This document shows, one piece after another, positions 1-5,131 of a DNA stretch of 7,684 nucleotides. Numbering within the stretch: the first letter of the stretch is position 1; the number at the start of each line of letters is the position of its first letter. Position numbers and translations under genes: made by a program. The notes under the pieces were generated by a model, which was not told the origin of the DNA, made no database searches, and was given only the letters and a program-made list of their open reading frames with translations. The DNA comes from DATKKG01 sp964475215 (lineage in GTDB: Archaea; Thermoproteota; Nitrososphaeria; Conexivisphaerales; DTJL01), in assembly GCA_964475215.1 (NCBI GenBank), contig CAYYVT010000191.1, positions 1 to 7,684 of the forward strand, given 5' to 3'.

Positions 1-1
1 A

Positions 2-205
2 ATGGACCAGTTGCCGAAGAGCGAGGATTGGCTAGAAGAGCTGAAGTCAGCGGCCAAGGGGGGACTGATTTCGGAAGCCGAGAGCAGGGTGATCGGCGCC
101 TACGGTATGGCCGGATTGGGCTTGAAGGGCAGGGCCGCGCCTGGAAATGTGACCGGTGAGGAGAAGGATTTCCTCAAGAAGTGGAAGGCCTCCTCAAGCA
201 AGTAG
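2..205 (+). CDS. Hypothetical protein, small or 5'-truncated by the window edge
   Basis: An open frame of 67 codons begins with ATG at position 2 and ends at TAG 203-205. The window starts one base before this ATG, so it may be an internal methionine of a longer protein. Codons favour G/C at third positions, as in the clear genes of this window, which supports real coding. The product is charged and soluble-looking, with Lys/Glu-rich ends (LEELKSAAKGG near the start, EEKDFLKKWK near the end) and a Gly/Ala-rich middle. It has no membrane segment, no cysteines and no motif I recognise. No function is proposed. Another open frame overlaps its 3' end from GTG 181, so a frameshift near 180 is a remote possibility. 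Confidence 0.5.
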   Translation: MDQLPKSEDWLEELKSAAKGGLISEAESRVIGAYGMAGLGLKGRAAPGNVTGEEKDFLKKWKASSSK

Positions 206-599
206 AGAAGGCGATGGGCCGGAAGAGATCAGTGGCTGGACACCTTCACAACTTGATCAAGCATGACAAGGCGATAAAGACGATCGTCCCGCAGGCTTCC
301 CTGAGGCGTGGGCTTGCTGCTATCTTGTTTCACGAACTGAGAACAACTTCACTTCCCCACAGAATGGGAAATGCCCAAACTCAATGACCTGTGGCCACCG
401 ATGTCCCCTCGCTTCGACAGCAATTTCTCCGAAATCGCCGATAGGAGCTCATCACTTAGTATCTCTGAGGAGCGTCAATGCTGACTTGAATTTGGAGGCC
501 TGACTCAGGAATCGATACTTGACTTCGGTCTGAAATGAGGCGACATGACAGGTCGTACTCCGGGCCCGACCTTCAGATGACGTCTCCTTTGCCGGCGCC
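206..599. other. Region without a convincing gene
   Basis: About 390 bp lie between the first gene and the stop codon of the minus-strand NTF2-like gene. An open frame from GTG 181 to TGA 385-387 crosses its first half. That frame has G/C-rich third positions up to about 300, then loses this bias, and has no recognisable domain. From about 390 to 599 all frames I checked are short. I see no tRNA, repeat array or clear promoter. It may contain decayed coding sequence. Confidence 0.4.
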
Positions 600-950
600 T
601 CATTGGGTTGGAGGACCGAATGCCCGCGGGTCGAAGATCGTCTGAATCGAGGCGATCTTGCCTCCTAAGACCTGGTACCAAGAGGACATGAATACTGTAG
701 GACCGTTCGTCTTCAAGTCGTACAGAACGCAGACGTCGTCTCCCTCGGAGAGGACCTTCTTGACGTCATATCTCCCTCGGTACTTTCTGAGCATCTCGAT
801 GAAGTCAAGCGGCTTTCCGAAGGTCTCTCCTGCGGGGCCCCTGACCCTGACCTTCTCATGGAGGAGCTTCAACGCCGCGTCGTAATCCTGTCGGTCCAAT
901 GCACCAATGTAAGACATCACCACGCCTCTGGAATCAGTTGTGGTCTCCAT
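600..950 (-). CDS. NTF2/SnoaL-like small alpha+beta protein
   Basis: The product is 116 residues and reads like a nuclear-transport-factor-2/SnoaL fold protein. An N-terminal helix (VMSYIGALDRQDYDAALKLL, residues 11-30) carries the usual 'one gene-copy, few partners' helix pattern. It is followed by HEKVRVRGP, a central FIEMLRKYRGRYDV helix, then strands DVCVLYDL, VFMSSWYQV and KIASIQTIFDPRAF. The FDPRxF ending is typical of the family. Members include ketosteroid isomerase-like enzymes, polyketide cyclases and non-catalytic subunits; no catalytic residues allow me to choose a reaction. I prefer ATG 950, because GGTGAG lies six bases upstream and the family N-terminus begins there. The frame continues to 1094, but those 48 residues look non-native. 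It stands alone on its strand. Confidence 0.75.
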   Translation of the reverse strand: METTTDSRGVVMSYIGALDRQDYDAALKLLHEKVRVRGPAGETFGKPLDFIEMLRKYRGRYDVKKVLSEGDDVCVLYDLKTNGPTVFMSSWYQVLGGKIASIQTIFDPRAFGPPTQ

Positions 951-1324
951 ACCGGACTCACCATCCTCGGCGACGACGAAAAAGCCTTTTGGCACAAATG
1001 GAGGGTTCGAATCACCGTAGCGGGCACAGCCGACGCAGCAAGGATGGATCAACTTGAAAACAAGATCACTTTCATACAGCACGGCAAGTGCCAAACGTCA
1101 TCTTGCCGACGCGGGTTCGAAAAGCGGACTCTTGAGCAGTACACAGCGATTCCGCTGGGAACCACGTCCACCGAAGACGTCCGGCGGATGTCTTTAACCG
1201 GCGAGGTTGTTTCATATCTGTTTCAGGATTTGTATCGGAAACATATCCTGACGACCATGAGAACAGTATCAGCCAACTATCATATTCCGCCCAAAGCATG
1301 TATGGGGCAGCAAGGTGTCACCAG
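951..1324. other. Upstream region of two divergent genes; no firm gene
   Basis: This 374-bp stretch separates the divergent NTF2-like and Met-rich protein genes. A plus-strand frame is open across it (for example ATG 1044 to TGA 1344-1346), and a minus-strand frame is open at 1072-1299. Third-position G/C bias is weaker here than in the clear genes, and neither product shows a recognisable fold, so I do not call them. The region should hold both promoters. A nested inverted repeat at 1219-1251 is listed separately. Two GGGTTCGAA strings (around 1003 and 1118) resemble T-loops but sit in no tRNA fold. Confidence 0.4.
1219..1251. repeat. Nested inverted repeats upstream of the Met-rich protein gene
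   Basis: Two overlapping dyads occur here. TGTTTC at 1219-1224 pairs perfectly with GAAACA at 1238-1243. TCAGGAT at 1223-1229 pairs perfectly with ATCCTGA at 1245-1251. They lie about 75-105 bp before ATG 1325 in non-coding sequence, so they could be a regulator-binding site. The two dyads share bases and cannot both form one hairpin. Chance is possible for arms this short. Confidence 0.3.
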
Positions 1325-1642
1325 ATGGAAAGGAAAAGTGTGTTGATTCTAATTGGCGCCCTCCTCTTGGCGGGCGCCACCGCAGCAACGGCCTACAGCC
1401 GTTTAACGTCTCTCCAGCAGGTCTCGCAAGGAACCTATCCAGGGACGGGTGGGAACATGGGGATGAACGGCATGATGGGCCGTGGCATGATGGAGTGGGG
1501 TTACGGTGAGCAGCAGACCGCTACATCTAGTAACGCCACGACAGTTTGGAACTTGCAGGAGATGTGGGATTGGTGCCGCAACATGATGTCAGGTTTCGGC
1601 CCATGGCCAACGGGGCAAACCAATTCGTCGCTCCAAGGGTAA
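1325..1642 (+). CDS. Secreted or membrane-anchored Met-rich small protein, candidate metal binder
   Basis: The product is 105 residues. Residues 1-23 form a signal peptide or anchor: MERK, a hydrophobic core of about 15 residues (SVLILIGALLLAGAT), then small residues. The mature part has a Gly/Met cluster at 41-58 with methionines at 45, 47, 50, 51, 55 and 56 (NMGMNGMMGRGMMEW). A second patch (residues 80-88, MWDWCRNMM) combines Trp, Met and the single Cys84. Extracytoplasmic Met-rich clusters of this kind bind Cu(I) or Ag(I) in known proteins; here that is inferred. NAT (70-72) and NSS (100-102) are N-glycosylation sequons. ATG 1325 is chosen over ATG 1298 because AAGGTG lies seven bases upstream and the signal peptide begins at once. 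The stop lies 12 bp from the stop of the convergent winged-helix membrane gene, whose sensor loop has a similar motif. Confidence 0.75.
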   Translation: MERKSVLILIGALLLAGATAATAYSRLTSLQQVSQGTYPGTGGNMGMNGMMGRGMMEWGYGEQQTATSSNATTVWNLQEMWDWCRNMMSGFGPWPTGQTNSSLQG

Positions 1643-1654
1643 AGTACTCATAAC

Positions 1655-2302
1655 TCACTTCGTCACGTCCGCTGCCATCCATTGAGCCAACGAGACTTCG
1701 TTGGTGTTGCCCACGGCCTTCACTTCTACGACGTTTCTCTCCGCCAACCTCGCAATGACTCGATGGACCTGAAGGCGACTCATCCCCGTCTCCTTGACTA
1801 TCCATTTCTGAAGGTACTTTCCTTCGTGCGATCTGAGGACGTCCAACACCTTCCTCTCGTCGGGCTTGAGCGTCATCAACATGGCTTCCGTGTTGCCCTC
1901 TGACGGTGCGGTGGACATCGGCCCTTTGGCCTCGGAGGCTATGCTAGGTTGAGTCGCACCTTCTGATGGATGTGTCGTTGCGTGGACGGCTCCAACCGTT
2001 CTGATTTCTGGGACGGCGATGCCGTAGATCAGCCCAACGGCACCTATCACGATCAGCGTCAGCATCGCGACAGGAAGCAGCCACATCGATGACGGGTAGG
2101 AGTACTGGCTGCCTGAGTAGGGCATCCACCAACTCATCATTCCGCCGGCGCCCATCATGCCGCCGCTCTGAGACGGAGTCACGAAAGCGGGAGAAGCCAG
2201 GGCTACCACAAAGAAACCCACGACTCCCACCGTCAGAGCGACTAGGAACCACCTGGTTCTCCGCAAGCTATTCTCCAACGGCCGCCCGTAATCTAAAAAC
2301 AT
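1655..2302 (-). CDS. Membrane-anchored winged-helix regulator with Met-rich extracytoplasmic loop
   Basis: The product is 215 residues from ATG 2302. Residues 1-16 are basic (RRTRW) and cytoplasmic. TM1 spans about 17-36. An extracytoplasmic loop of about 37-73 carries methionines 49, 50, 55, 56 and 60 with aromatic residues (GGMMGAGGMMSWWMPY). TM2 spans about 74-95, and a flexible Ser/Thr/Pro linker follows (100-140). Residues 146-207 form a winged helix-turn-helix of MarR/DUF7343-like type: KPDERKVLDVLRS, WIVKETGMSRLQVHRVIARL as the recognition region, then the wing VEVKAVGNTNEVSL. This is the layout of a one-component membrane sensor: ligand outside, DNA contact inside. The loop suggests Cu(I)/Ag(I) sensing (inference). 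An in-frame TTG at 2374 would add 24 residues; the only TATA-like DNA upstream, near 2419-2432, would suit that longer start or imply a leader of about 95 nt. Confidence 0.75.
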   Translation of the reverse strand: MFLDYGRPLENSLRRTRWFLVALTVGVVGFFVVALASPAFVTPSQSGGMMGAGGMMSWWMPYSGSQYSYPSSMWLLPVAMLTLIVIGAVGLIYGIAVPEIRTVGAVHATTHPSEGATQPSIASEAKGPMSTAPSEGNTEAMLMTLKPDERKVLDVLRSHEGKYLQKWIVKETGMSRLQVHRVIARLAERNVVEVKAVGNTNEVSLAQWMAADVTK

Positions 2303-2418
2303 GACGACAGATAGTTGCGAACAACCCAGGAACTTGTCTTGAGGGCGAGCCCAGAGGGGACCGTGTCCAGACAAGCCGATGAATCAGGCTTGGCGGCCAG
2401 ACGCAAATGATTGTTGGT

Positions 2419-2454
2419 ATTATTTCAATAATCATGCCCCATAGTTGAAATTAT
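2419..2454. promoter_or_regulatory. AT-rich dyad between tRNA-Met and the winged-helix gene, candidate operator/promoter
   Basis: ATTATTTCAA at 2419-2428 and TTGAAATTAT at 2445-2454 form an inverted repeat of 10 bp with one mismatch and a 16-bp spacer. The left arm is itself part of a perfect palindrome, ATTATT-TC-AATAAT, at 2419-2432. The element is strongly A/T-rich in G/C-rich surroundings. It lies just beyond the 3' end of tRNA-Met and upstream of the membrane winged-helix gene, both on the minus strand. It could serve as that gene's TATA region plus operator, or mark the end of the tRNA transcript. Confidence 0.45.
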
Positions 2455-2457
2455 TCA

Positions 2458-2546
2458 TGGGCCCGAAGGGACTTGAACCCTTGACCGACCGGTCTCCCAG
2501 GTCGTCCCTATGAGCCGGTCGCTCTACCAAGCTGAGCTACGGGCCC
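2458..2546 (-). tRNA. Elongator tRNA-Met(CAT) with a 15-nt intron
   Basis: The minus strand folds into a complete cloverleaf. The acceptor stem is GGGCCCG/CGGGCCC (2546-2540 with 2465-2459), with discriminator A at 2458. The D stem is GCTC/GAGC, the anticodon stem ACCGG/CCGGT, and the T arm AAGGG-TTCAAGT-CCCTT. CCA is not encoded. After removal of 15 nt (2494-2508) the loop reads CTCATAA with anticodon CAT at 2512-2510. The full loop and stem then match archaeal elongator Met tRNAs as I know them. The intron lies between positions 37 and 38, the usual archaeal site. A TATA-like box is about 30 bp upstream at 2574-2580. The gene is divergent from tRNA-Leu. Confidence 0.93.
2494..2508 (-). other. 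tRNA-Met intron (position 37/38), bulge-helix-bulge type
   Basis: The intron reads GGGACGACCTGGGAG on the minus strand. In the precursor, exon bases CTCA (32-35) pair with intron TGGG through a U-G wobble. This makes the 4-bp central helix, flanked by 3-nt bulges TA|G and AG|A in which the cuts fall after the second base. A GG/CC pair closes a 4-nt loop inside the intron. This is the canonical archaeal splicing-endonuclease motif in nearly minimal form. Confidence 0.88.
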
Positions 2547-2573
2547 GCGTCGGCTAGGACAGCTCATGTTCTC

Positions 2574-2580
2574 CTTTTAA
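2574..2580 (-). promoter_or_regulatory. TATA-like box of tRNA-Met
   Basis: On the minus strand TTAAAAG is centred about 31 bp before the 5' end of tRNA-Met (2546), the normal distance for an archaeal TATA box. The region up to tRNA-Leu's own box, about 45 bp away, holds the two divergent promoters. Confidence 0.6.
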
Positions 2581-2619
2581 TGATTATCATAACGGCCAAC
2601 GTGAGACGACATCCTCCCT

Positions 2620-2632
2620 GAAACGCTTAATA
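2620..2632 (+). promoter_or_regulatory. BRE/TATA-like promoter of tRNA-Leu
   Basis: GAAACG followed by CTTAATA has its A/T-rich part centred about 29 bp before the first base of tRNA-Leu (2658). Purine-rich sequence followed by a TTTAWA-like box at this distance is the archaeal box A arrangement. Confidence 0.55.
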
Positions 2633-2681
2633 GACAAACGCTCCGTCAAGGGTATCTGCGAGGGTACCCAAGCCTGGCCAA

Positions 2682-2702
2682 AGCCGGCGCAGACGCGGCC
2701 TG
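2682..2702 (+). other. tRNA-Leu intron 1, in the D arm
   Basis: This 21-nt intron interrupts the D arm at about position 21/22. Exon GGCC (2676-2679) pairs with intron GGCC (2697-2700) as the 4-bp central helix. The 3-nt bulges AA|A and TG|A are cut after the second base. Exon CCT with GGG forms a short outer helix. The inner intron helix is weak (GC/GC, or GCG/CGC around CAGA). Placing the boundary one or two bases later yields the same mature tRNA. Confidence 0.72.
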
Positions 2703-2711
2703 AGGGGGCGG

Positions 2712-2731
2712 GACCTCAAAGTGGTGCCCAG
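2712..2731 (+). other. tRNA-Leu intron 2, at position 30/31
   Basis: This 20-nt intron splits the 5' strand of the anticodon stem between GCGG and A31. Exon GGGC (2706-2709) pairs with intron GCCC (2726-2729). The bulges GG|G and AG|A are cut after the second base. ACC/GGT closes a 7-nt loop inside the intron. The fit to the bulge-helix-bulge motif is complete, and removal restores a perfect anticodon stem. Confidence 0.82.
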
Positions 2732-2844
2732 ACTTAAGATCCGCTGGCGTAGGCCTTCGTGGGTTCAAACCCCACCCCTCGCACTTCCAACCAATCGATA
2801 TCTCCAGAGATGACCGTACAACTTGAAGGCAGCGGCCCTAGTAG

Positions 2845-2968
2845 GTTGGCCCATCGAAGGACTCGTCGCACAGCGACCGTTTCACCAAGTGGGTCTTCGG
2901 CAAGATGACCGTCGATGATCTCTTTGACATCATCGGGGCCGCCGCCCAGGGGGCCCTACGGTCAGGAA
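2845..2968 (+). pseudogene. Possible gene remnant downstream of tRNA-Leu
   Basis: After a stop at 2842-2844 one plus-strand frame runs open to TGA 3028-3030. Its first 40 codons have the strong third-position G/C bias of real genes here and read like protein (RFTKWVFGKMTVDDLFDIIG at about 2878-2937). There is no start codon before ATG 2905 and no Shine-Dalgarno sequence. Beyond 2968 the frame is only antisense to the DUF192 gene and turns Arg-rich. It could be the broken end of a former gene or, less likely, a 41-residue protein starting at 2905. I do not recognise the family. Confidence 0.3.
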
Positions 2969-3415
2969 CTAAGACTCGAACGAGAAGGTTTCGCCGATGG
3001 AGATGTTGTAAAGGGCCACGAAGCCGGCGTTGACTTCAAGGACGTAGTAGGCGGTACCAGGTGGAATGTAGGAAGGGCACTCAATCGGGGTGCAGGGCGC
3101 CAGGTCCTGGAGGTAGTAGATGACGCTCTTGTTGGCGCCAAACCATATTATGTCCAGGGGGAACTCCATCCCCTTCATCCAGAAGCCCACCTGTGAGCCG
3201 CCGTCAAAGACGAAGAGCATACCTTGGTTCTCAGCCATGGAAGGCCTGCCGGAGAGGCCCTCTTCCTGCTGGGTTGAGGTCTTGGCGAGGTCGACGGTAA
3301 GGCGCTGTCCTCCGAAGATGATTGTGGCGGTGCTCTCGGGCTGGAGGTAGAGGTACGCGAGGCCGGCGACGGCGAGCAGGACGGCCGCCACCCCAGCTAG
3401 GATGGCCTTGTTCAT
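2969..3415 (-). CDS. DUF192 protein with N-terminal membrane anchor
   Basis: The product is 148 residues. Residues 2-24 form a hydrophobic anchor or signal (AILAGVAAVLLAVAGLAYLYL). Residues 30-147 match DUF192 (PF02643): the EEGLSGRPSM segment in place of the usual RxxGLMxR, GMLFVFD (65-71), FWMKGMEFPLDIIWF (78-92) for the family's FWMKNTxxPLDI, and YYVLEVNAGF (123-132) near the end. Cys108 and Cys113 could form a disulphide outside the cell. Family members are small secreted or membrane-attached proteins whose biochemical role is not established. The gene lies 92 bp downstream of the hydantoinase gene on the same strand, with its own TATA-like box, so it may be transcribed separately. The start is ATG 3415, just ahead of the hydrophobic segment. 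Confidence 0.88.
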   Translation of the reverse strand: MNKAILAGVAAVLLAVAGLAYLYLQPESTATIIFGGQRLTVDLAKTSTQQEEGLSGRPSMAENQGMLFVFDGGSQVGFWMKGMEFPLDIIWFGANKSVIYYLQDLAPCTPIECPSYIPPGTAYYVLEVNAGFVALYNISIGETFSFES

Positions 3416-3439
3416 CCCGTCCCTGACCTCGATGCTCCC

Positions 3440-3448
3440 TGTAAAATG
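3440..3448 (-). promoter_or_regulatory. TATA-like box of the DUF192 gene
   Basis: On the minus strand CATTTTACA lies about 28 bp before ATG 3415. That would place transcription start almost at the start codon, giving a leaderless mRNA. A GAGGT string ten bases upstream of the ATG is too far to be a convincing Shine-Dalgarno sequence. Confidence 0.4.
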
Positions 3449-3507
3449 CGTATCTCCACAGTGCCTGGCTCACCCAATCGCCCGCAAGAATGAATTGCTA
3501 GTAGGCC

Positions 3508-4905
3508 TCATTGAAATAGGGGAGACTTGTTGCTAAGGTAAGGCTTCCTCGGAAGGAACCTTCCTCTCCCTTCAGTTGCGACGAGCTGGTTCTCTTCCAC
3601 GATGATGTCCCCCCTTGAGATCGTCATGATAGGGTAGCCTTCGGTGACGTAGTTTTCATAGATCGAGTAATCGATTTTCGCGTGGAGGAAATCGGCGGTT
3701 AGCCTCGCCTTGTACGAGGGGTCGATGATGACCATGTCCGCGTCGCTCCCCACGGCGATGGTCCCCTTCCTCGGGTACAGGTTGTACGCCTTGGCGGCGT
3801 TGGTCGAGGTGACCTGGACGAATCGGTTGATCGAAATGCGTTTCTTGGAGAAGCCCTCGGTGAAGAGGACGGGCATGATGACTTCGGTGCCCGGGACCCC
3901 GTTCGGGATCAGGGTGAAGTCATCCTTTCCCATCTCCTTCTGCTCGGAGCTGAAGTCGGCGTGGTCGCTCCCAATGGTACGTATGTCACCTTCGATGATG
4001 CCGTCCCATAGCGCGAGCCTGTCCTCTTCGGACTTCAGCGGAGGGCTCATCACGAAGCGAGGAGCGTCGGAACGTTTGTAGACAAGGTCGTTGAAGACGA
4101 GGTAGTGCGGACAGGTTTCTGCGAAGATGGGCCACCCGCCCTTCTGCGCGTCCCTGACGAACTCCCTCCCCATCCGGGTGGACAGATGGACGATGTAGAG
4201 GTTGGCGCCCGTGCTCTTGGCGAACAATATCATCCGCTGAACCGCCTCCCCCTCCGCGATGGGAGGCTTGGCCAGGGGATGGTAGTCGGCCGAGAGCTTC
4301 CCCTCTTTCTTGAAGGTCTCTATGTTGTGCTCTATTATGCCGTTGTTCTCGGCGTGGACGGCGAGGAGGCCGCCGTTGGAGGAGACCTCCTTCATCACGG
4401 CCAAGATGGCGCCGTCCTCGAGCATGAGCCCCTGACTCCTGTACGTGGTGTATGCCTTGAAGCTGGTGACGCCGGCGGCTATGACCTCCTTGATCTCCTT
4501 GACTGCCTCATCCCCGTTTTCTCGGCATGTCATATGAAAGCCGTAGTCGATGAGAACCTTGGGCGAGGCCTTGTCCTGCCACTTCTGCAGGGCCGCCCTC
4601 ATGCTCTCGCCTCTTTGAGGGAGGACGAAGTCGAGGATCGACGTAATGCCTCCGGCAGCGGCTGAAATCGTCCCCGTCTTGAAGTCGTCGGCGGTGGTCG
4701 TACCCATCGAAGGCATCTCGAAGTGAGTGTGGCCGTCGATGCCGCCGGGGACGACTATCTTCCCCTCGGCGTTGACGACCCTGTCCGCGGGCTCGTCGAT
4801 GGAGGAGGCTATCTTGGTGATTACGCCGTCGACGGCTTGGATATCGGCCTGGAATGCTTCGGAAGCGGTGGCTACGATGCCGTTTTTCACGAGAAGCGTA
4901 GGCAT
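3508..4905 (-). CDS. Dihydropyrimidinase / D-hydantoinase family amidohydrolase
   Basis: The product is 465 residues, the normal length for cyclic-amide amidohydrolases that open dihydropyrimidine or hydantoin rings to N-carbamoyl amino acids, in the cytoplasm with a binuclear metal centre. Visible metal ligands are His59 and His61 (GGIDGHTHFEMP), Lys150 as the carboxylated bridging lysine (TSFKAYTTYR), His184 (VHAENNG), His240 (IVHLSTRMG) and Asp314 (GSDHADFS). Tyr155 and the SPPL (287-290) and NGVPGTE (335-341) segments match substrate-binding parts of dihydropyrimidinases. All catalytic residues are present, so the enzyme should be active. Substrate cannot be fixed from sequence: dihydrouracil/dihydrothymine, hydantoins or a related ring are possible, and allantoinase is less likely. 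No partner genes of pyrimidine breakdown are in the window. The mRNA is probably short-leadered, since no Shine-Dalgarno sequence precedes ATG 4905. Confidence 0.93.
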   Translation of the reverse strand: MPTLLVKNGIVATASEAFQADIQAVDGVITKIASSIDEPADRVVNAEGKIVVPGGIDGHTHFEMPSMGTTTADDFKTGTISAAAGGITSILDFVLPQRGESMRAALQKWQDKASPKVLIDYGFHMTCRENGDEAVKEIKEVIAAGVTSFKAYTTYRSQGLMLEDGAILAVMKEVSSNGGLLAVHAENNGIIEHNIETFKKEGKLSADYHPLAKPPIAEGEAVQRMILFAKSTGANLYIVHLSTRMGREFVRDAQKGGWPIFAETCPHYLVFNDLVYKRSDAPRFVMSPPLKSEEDRLALWDGIIEGDIRTIGSDHADFSSEQKEMGKDDFTLIPNGVPGTEVIMPVLFTEGFSKKRISINRFVQVTSTNAAKAYNLYPRKGTIAVGSDADMVIIDPSYKARLTADFLHAKIDYSIYENYVTEGYPIMTISRGDIIVEENQLVATEGRGRFLPRKPYLSNKSPLFQ

Positions 4906-4940
4906 CGGTGTTCTTACGGTTGCGCTTGAGGCTCCGCTCT

Positions 4941-4950
4941 TATTAAATTT
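4941..4950 (-). promoter_or_regulatory. TATA-like box of the hydantoinase gene
   Basis: AAATTTAATA on the minus strand is centred about 40 bp before ATG 4905, giving an expected leader of about 10-15 nt. It is the most A/T-rich spot in the 226-bp divergent gap shared with the CtaG-like gene. Confidence 0.55.
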
Positions 4951-5045
4951 GCTCAGGATGGCGTGTCATGCTGGAAATTACAAGGATAAATTGTGGTAAT
5001 CGATGCGATTCCTTGATGGTTGTGCCCTCGACCGTATCATGCCGG

Positions 5046-5064
5046 GCCTCAGCGGGCCTGAGGC
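5046..5064. repeat. Perfect 7-bp hairpin in the divergent promoter region
   Basis: GCCTCAG (5046-5052) and CTGAGGC (5058-5064) pair perfectly around CGGGC. The hairpin lies about 30 bp upstream of the TATA-like box of the CtaG-like gene and about 140 bp from the hydantoinase start. It is positioned as a possible operator for either gene, but could also be chance in G/C-rich DNA. Confidence 0.3.
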
Positions 5065-5091
5065 GAGAGAGGATGATGAAGTGGACAAATC

Positions 5092-5099
5092 GTTATAAC
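5092..5099 (+). promoter_or_regulatory. TATA-like box of the CtaG-like gene
   Basis: GTTATAAC, itself a palindrome, lies about 36 bp before the proposed TTG start at 5132. This predicts transcription from about 5120 and a leader of roughly 10 nt. Confidence 0.45.
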
Positions 5100-5131
5100 T
5101 TGCAGGCTCGGCTGAGATTCTGAACTGGCGA

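Larger units (their letters stand above)
2658..2783 (+). tRNA. tRNA-Leu(TAA) with two non-canonical introns
   Basis: The gene spans 126 nt. The acceptor stem is GCGAGGG/CCCTCGC with discriminator A at 2783. The long variable arm TGGCGTAGGCCTTC is typical of tRNA-Leu, and the T arm is GTGGG-TTCAAAC-CCCAC. CCA is not encoded. Read straight through, neither the D stem nor the anticodon stem forms. Removing 2682-2702 and 2712-2731 gives an 85-nt tRNA with D stem CCC/GGG, anticodon stem GCGGA/TCCGC (five perfect pairs), loop CTTAAGA and anticodon TAA (2735-2737). Each intron has its own bulge-helix-bulge fold. The middle exon is only nine bases (2703-2711). Neither intron is at the canonical 37/38 site. 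The first boundary can slide by one or two bases without changing the mature sequence. Confidence 0.9.

Noticed and set aside
181..387. Plus-strand open frame of 68 codons from GTG overlapping the first gene
   Set aside because: It overlaps the end of a better frame, has no ribosome-binding site or recognisable domain, and loses codon bias after about position 300. It could be a frameshifted extension of the first gene, but I cannot show this.
1001..1128. Two GGGTTCGAA strings resembling tRNA T-loops
   Set aside because: The flanking bases do not form 5-bp T stems on either strand, and no acceptor or anticodon arm can be built around them.
858..1346. Long plus-strand open frame across the NTF2-like gene's 5' end and the intergenic region
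   Set aside because: Its first part is antisense to the NTF2-like gene and its last part overlaps the Met-rich gene in another frame. Codon bias is weak in between, and the product shows no fold I recognise.
2915..3196. Plus-strand open frame of 93 codons
   Set aside because: It is antisense to the clear DUF192 gene and reflects that gene's third-position G/C bias.
4105..4665. Plus-strand open frame of 186 codons
   Set aside because: It is entirely antisense to the hydantoinase gene, whose metal ligands are all intact in the minus-strand frame; it is a shadow.
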